From: Isotricha intestinalis
Taxonomy: Eukaryota > Ciliophora > Litostomatea > Vestibuliferida > Isotrichidae
Direction of reading: 5' to 3'
NCBI GenBank assembly: GCA_023807065.1
Contig: JAJJLU010000125.1
Location: forward strand, 1 to 10,505
Length of the DNA stretch: 10,505 bases
A program made the position numbers and the translations under genes. Below, one piece after another: positions 6,740-10,505 of the stretch. The notes beneath the pieces are model-generated. The model had not been told where the DNA came from and did no database searches. It saw only the letters and a list, made by a program, of their open reading frames with translations. The number at the start of each line of letters is the position of its first letter. Position 1 is the first letter of the stretch.

Positions 6740-9710
6740 TTAAAATTCATCAGTCCAATTTGATTCACAATCGTTAAAATCATTATTATCACTTTTTTCA
6801 AAAATATCATTTGGATAATTTTTAATAAGAAAATCTTCATATTTTTCATTTTTTTCATTTAACATAAAATTAAAATCATTATTATTAATTTTCGGAATAT
6901 AAGGAGGTTTAATTTTAAAATCAATTAATTCATCAAAACTAAAATTTTTAAAAAAATCCATTTGTTTAATAACATTTATATTACATAATCTTTCATTAAC
7001 TTTTTTATTAAGTAGTTTTTGAATTAAATTATTAACATCAATATATAATGGATTTTTACTTAAAGTATAATTTTTTTTATTTAAAATTTCTTTGTAAATT
7101 TCAATGATTTCATGAGAATAATTTCCAAAAGGATAAAAACCATAAAAAATTTCATAAATACATATTCCTACAGACCAAAAATCACAACTTAAAGAATATC
7201 CTTTTCCTTGTAAAATTTCAGGAGGAATATAATGTGGAGTTCCAATAATAGTTGAAGTATAATCTTTTAATAATTTTGAAGTTCCAAAATCAATCATTTT
7301 TAAATATCCATTTGAATCTATCATTATATTTGAAGGTTTTATATCTCTATGTGCTATATATTTTTTCTGAAGGTATTCTAACATTAAAAATATACTTCCT
7401 GAATAAAATTGAGTTTCTATAATATTTTTCTTCATTAATCTAGTTGATAAATATTCATCTAAATTTTTACCATTTATATTCTCTATTAGTAAAAAACAGT
7501 AATTCTCATTTTTTAAACTTTTTACTAATTTTACTATAAATGGATGATCTAATAATAACATTATTTTTCTTTCATTCTTAAAATATTTTCCTAATATTTT
7601 TTGCTTTTCAACACTTAGTTTTGAAATTGCTTTTATTGCATATATATTTTTTGTATTATGGACTAAAGATACATTTCCAAATTTTCCTTTTCCCAAAAAT
7701 TTAATATAATATAAATCTGATAATTGAATTGAATTATCTTGTAATATATATATTTTATATAAATAATTTTTTATAATTTTATTTTGAATTATATCATCAA
7801 AATCACTTTTTAATAAAGTATAACAAACTACTTTTTCTATAGTTTTTATTGTTTCCGTTCTTTTATTTGATTGAAATAAAGAATTTTCTCCAAAAAAATC
7901 TCCTTTTTCTAAATTTTTAATATAATTATTATTTTGATTTATTTGTATTTTCCCTTTTGATATCAAATAAAATAAATCTCCTAATTCTCCTTGTTCATAA
8001 ATTACAGTATTTTCATCAAATTTTATTTTTTTAAATTTCAAAGCCAAAGATTCTAAAGTTTTATCAGATAAATTTCTGAATAAATAAATTTTTTTTAATT
8101 TTGATATTATATTTAAAATATTTAAAGGTTTTTCATTATTTAAATCTATTTTCAATATTTTACATAAACTTAATATATCCGATTCTAAAGTAATACAATC
8201 TGGATTTACAAATAAATTATTTCCAATTTCTTTTTTATTATCTTTAAAGAGACTTTCTCCTATAATATCTCCTTTAGAAGCAATTAATTCAGTTTCATTA
8301 TTATTATTTTTATTAATATATATAGAACCTTCAACAACAATAATTAATCTTTTAGAATTAGATTTTAATTTATCTTCATTATTACAATCGAAAATTTTTT
8401 CATTTCTGTTATAAACTTTAAGTTTGAAAGCTTGAAATAAATCTTCTAATAAAGATTCAATAAAAATACTCTTTAAATTTTTATTTTGTTCAATAGTATA
8501 TTTAAAAAAACAAAGTAAAATAACATTAATAAAATGATTCCCTAATGCATCTTTTAAATTATTTCTTGACAAAGAATAACATATAGTATTTTTAATAGAA
8601 AAAATATCAGCTCCTCTTTTTATATTTTCTAAAATAATACAATTTTGACCAAAATAATCATTATTTCCTAATTTTCTTATTTCATTATTATTTATTTTAA
8701 CAGATACTAATCCTTCTTTAATTATATATAAATTATCTCCAATATCTCCCTTGTTAATAATTTTATCATTTTCCTTAAATTCTTTTAATTCAATTTTTTG
8801 GGCAACATTATATTTAGATATATTATCAAGAGATTTAAAAATAGAAATTGTATTTAAAAAATTAAATCTTTCTTTTAATATACTTTCATTAATATTTCTT
8901 TGAATATCTAAAAAAATTTCCCTTTCTAAAGTAAATAATTCACTTTTTTCAATACATTTTATAGTTTCTTCTCTTTTTTTTTTTGTTAATAAACTTAATT
9001 CTCCAAAACAATCCCAAGGTAAATATATTTTTTTTAAATTTCCTTTTTCATAAGATTCAACTTTTCCTGAAGCTAAAATATAAAAAAAATTACCATTATC
9101 TCCTTCTTCATAAACTATTCTTCCTTTTGGTAAAGGAAAATATATTAATTCTTTTATTATTATCGATAATACTTTATCGTTTATATCTTTAAATACAAAA
9201 TGTTGTTTTAAAGCTTTTCTTATATTTTTTTCTTCATTTTTTGACATTACGTGATTTATATATTTTGGTATAGAAGAAAATTCTGTATTTAAATTATTAT
9301 TAGTATTATTATTATTCTGAAGGTTTGAAGATTTTATAGAATATAAATGCATATTGTCTTTTTTTTTATTTATATCTAAAATTTCTAAATTATTTGAACG
9401 ATGAGATCTTTTTGTAATTGATGTTTTTTTTTGGGATATTTTTTTTTGAATATGTATTTGATTTAACAAATATTCTCCACTTTTAATTTTTGATGATTCA
9501 CTTAAAAAATTTAAACTTTTTATTCTTGACAATTTTGATTCAGATTTCTTTATGTTTGTTTTTTGTTCTTCTAATTTACAAAGAGATGTAATTTTTGTAT
9601 TTAAATATGTTTTATTATCTATTGATATTTCTTCATTGATACGTGTTTTTCCTAAGTTTTATTTTTATATAATTTTCTTTACCGTTGCAACAAACATTTA
9701 TATGTCCCAT
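6740..9710 (-). CDS. cGMP-dependent protein kinase-like, four CNB domains (two exons)
   Basis: Proposed CDS is 9710-9683 joined to 9651-6740, 979 residues, stop TAA. The second-exon frame has no ATG from its upstream stop (9659-9661) to 9352, so a 28-nt first exon with a 31-nt GT-AG intron is the best model; it gives MGHINVCCN, a likely myristoylation/palmitoylation signal. Four cyclic-nucleotide-binding domains follow, with cassettes near 225-239, 343-358, 474 and 596-610. The first (FGEL, R236, T239) and fourth (FGEN, R607, T610) keep the phosphate-binding Glu and Arg and the cGMP-type Thr. The second has FGQ and Asp for the Thr; the third lacks the Arg. The kinase domain (about 658-910) has GKGKFG (663-668), K683, E703, HRDIKPSN (777-784), DFG (797-799), T810 before GTPHY, and PPE (819-821); the tail ends NWTDEF as in PKA/PKG. 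Four sites before an AGC kinase is the alveolate PKG layout. cGMP would release inhibition and allow Ser/Thr phosphorylation at membranes. Confidence 0.9.
9652..9682 (-). other. 31-nt intron in the PKG-like gene
   Basis: On the minus strand GTAAAG starts at 9682 and CTTAG ends at 9652. Removing these 31 nt joins the ATG at 9710 in phase (a 28-nt exon supplies the first base of a Gly codon) to the long kinase frame. Retention would end translation at an in-frame TGA after 25 codons. The length and AT-rich content fit the tiny introns of ciliates. Confidence 0.8.
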
Positions 9711-9988
9711 TATTATTAATATTTTAAGGAAAAATTTAATTTTTTCTTTTTTTAATGTTATAATTAAATATAAATTCAATATACAAAAATTAATATAAAA
9801 GAAAGACTTTTCAACATAAATTCTAAAATTTAAAGTATGCTTGAATAAATAAAATTTATATTTTATTTATATTGTTTTTATAGATAATATATGATAAATC
9901 GAATATTTATGGGAATTTCTTTTTTTTTAATAAATTGAAAAAGTAAATTGCAATATAAATTTTTTTTTAAATTTAAATATGTAGATAA
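9711..9988. other. Spacer between the PKG-like gene and tRNA-Lys
   Basis: 278 nt of AT-rich sequence between the leftward kinase gene and the rightward tRNA gene, so it should hold the kinase promoter. The kinase ATG is preceded by AATATTAATAATA and lacks the TGAAATAAT motif. No other ORF or RNA gene is visible. Confidence 0.5.
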
Positions 9989-10060
9989 GCCTCTTTAGCT
10001 CAGCGGTAGAGCGCCAGCCTTTTAAGCTGGTGGTCGAGGGTTCGATCCCCTCAGGGGGCG
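9989..10060 (+). tRNA. tRNA-Lys (anticodon UUU)
   Basis: A complete 72-nt cloverleaf without intron. The acceptor stem is GCCTCTT with AGGGGGC (9989-9995 and 10053-10059; two G-U pairs) plus discriminator G10060. The D stem is GCTC/GAGC, the anticodon stem CCAGC/GCTGG around loop CTTTTAA with anticodon TTT at 10021-10023, and the T stem GAGGG/CCCTC around TTCGATC. Internal A-box (TAGCTCAGCGG) and B-box (GGTTCGATCCC) promoters are intact. It reads AAA, the dominant Lys codon in all four protein genes. It is the most GC-rich part of the window and points toward the right telomere, opposite to the protein genes. CCA is not encoded, as is normal for eukaryotes. Confidence 0.98.
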
Positions 10061-10061
10061 A

Positions 10062-10067
10062 TTTTTT
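10062..10067 (+). terminator. RNA polymerase III T6 terminator
   Basis: Six consecutive T residues on the sense strand begin 2 nt after the tRNA discriminator base, a standard Pol III termination signal. Confidence 0.9.
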
Positions 10068-10474
10068 GTTTTTTGAAGTATTTAATAGTGAAATAGCTGA
10101 AGTTAAATTATTAAGATTATTACATGATAATAAATTTAATTATAAAACAAAAAATAGGAAATTTAAATTTAGACTAAAATTATTAAAGGAATAATAAAAG
10201 TAATAAAAGAAATACAAAAGAAAGGAGATTTTATTGATTAAGAAAATAATTCATAGACATAAAACAGAAAATTAGCATATATTTCTTAAAAATTTACAAG
10301 AATTAAGAATTAAAAATAATGTAAAAGAATACTTTTTAAGATTAAGATTTTATACTTATATAAATAGAAATACAGAAATATAAAAAATTTAAAAAAAATT
10401 AATAATGATAATATTAAAATAATTTTAAATGAAAAGGAAATAAATGAAGAAATAATAAAAAAATATAAAAATTT
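10068..10474 (+). pseudogene. Possible decayed coding sequence next to right telomere
   Basis: This 407-nt arm is rich in A and G on the plus strand and reads like broken protein code. The frame starting at 10069 is open to a TAA at 10192. A second frame is open over about 10185-10238. The first frame resumes at 10240, with one TAG at 10273, and runs to 10380. A third is open from 10368 into the telomere. The predicted residues are Lys/Leu/Ile/Asn-rich and match no family I know. Two or three frame changes and one or more stops would be needed to link them, so if it was once a gene it is dead. AT-rich noncoding DNA with strand skew is the simpler alternative. Confidence 0.3.
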
Positions 10475-10505
10475 ATTGGGGATTGGGGATTGGGGATTGG
10501 GGATT
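10475..10505. repeat. Right telomere, GGGGATT repeats
   Basis: Four full GGGGATT units (10478-10505), preceded by ATT, run to the end of the window. They are the exact complement of the left-end repeats, with the G-rich strand running 5' to 3' outward as expected. No gap or non-telomeric base follows. Confidence 0.95.

Noticed and set aside
8983..9192. Plus-strand open frame of 69 codons
   Set aside because: It is antisense to the first cyclic-nucleotide-binding domain of the kinase; Leu/Ile/Phe richness is expected from AT-rich antisense.
9533..9659. Taking the TTG at 9532 or the first in-frame ATG at 9352 as the start of the kinase
   Set aside because: The frame stays open and coding-like up to 9659, and a 28-nt exon with a clean GT-AG intron supplies an ATG in phase. 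A non-ATG start is unlikely in a nuclear gene.
10060..10505. A live gene in the right arm that reads TAA/TAG as Gln
   Set aside because: The four clear genes on the same chromosome use TAA and TAG as stops, and no start codon or family match supports a functional gene here. It is kept only as a possible relic.
1..10505. CRISPR array, bacterial operon or insertion sequence
   Set aside because: There are no regular spaced repeats, no ribosome binding sites and no transposase. The telomeres, the intron, the Rab, the PKG and the Pol III tRNA signals all point to a eukaryotic nucleus.

Overview
This window looks like one complete macronuclear minichromosome of a ciliate. It begins with C-rich telomere repeats (CCCCAAT units at the left edge) and ends with the complementary G-rich repeats (GGGGATT units at the right edge), so both ends appear to be true chromosome ends. 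The DNA is extremely AT-rich, intergenic regions are almost pure A/T, and one 31-nt GT-AG intron is visible. The four protein genes end in TAG, TAA, TGA and TAA, and none needs a stop codon read as an amino acid, so the standard code is in use. A ciliate with short chromosomes, a seven-base G4ATT telomere unit and the standard code points to the Litostomatea, perhaps a rumen entodiniomorph. That assignment rests on recollection and inference; the sequence does not settle it.

Layout, left to right: telomere (1-25); a gene-free T-rich arm (26-1330); a small coiled-coil protein of unknown function (1331-1897, minus); a spacer; a 756-residue protein joining a mono-ADP-ribosyltransferase-like core to C-terminal BspA/DUF285-type leucine-rich repeats (2661-4931, minus); a spacer with a duplicated 48-nt element; a Rab-type small GTPase with a 110-residue N-terminal extension and Glu in place of the catalytic Gln (5203-6156, minus); a spacer; a cGMP-dependent-protein-kinase-like protein with four cyclic-nucleotide-binding domains (6740-9710, minus, two exons); a short spacer; tRNA-Lys(UUU) (9989-10060, plus) with a T6 terminator; a purine-rich arm that looks like decayed coding sequence; telomere (10475-10505).

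All four protein genes are transcribed leftward and the tRNA rightward. Three of the four start codons are preceded within 5 nt by the same TGAAATAAT motif. The kinase and the Rab are signalling and membrane-traffic proteins that may both be lipid-anchored, and the ADP-ribosyltransferase is a predicted protein-modifying enzyme. Nothing in the sequence shows that the four act in one pathway.

The most informative results are the hidden first exon of the kinase, which supplies an N-terminal Met-Gly...Cys-Cys dual-acylation signal; the ADP-ribosyltransferase/DUF285 fusion; and the Rab with its altered switch regions.
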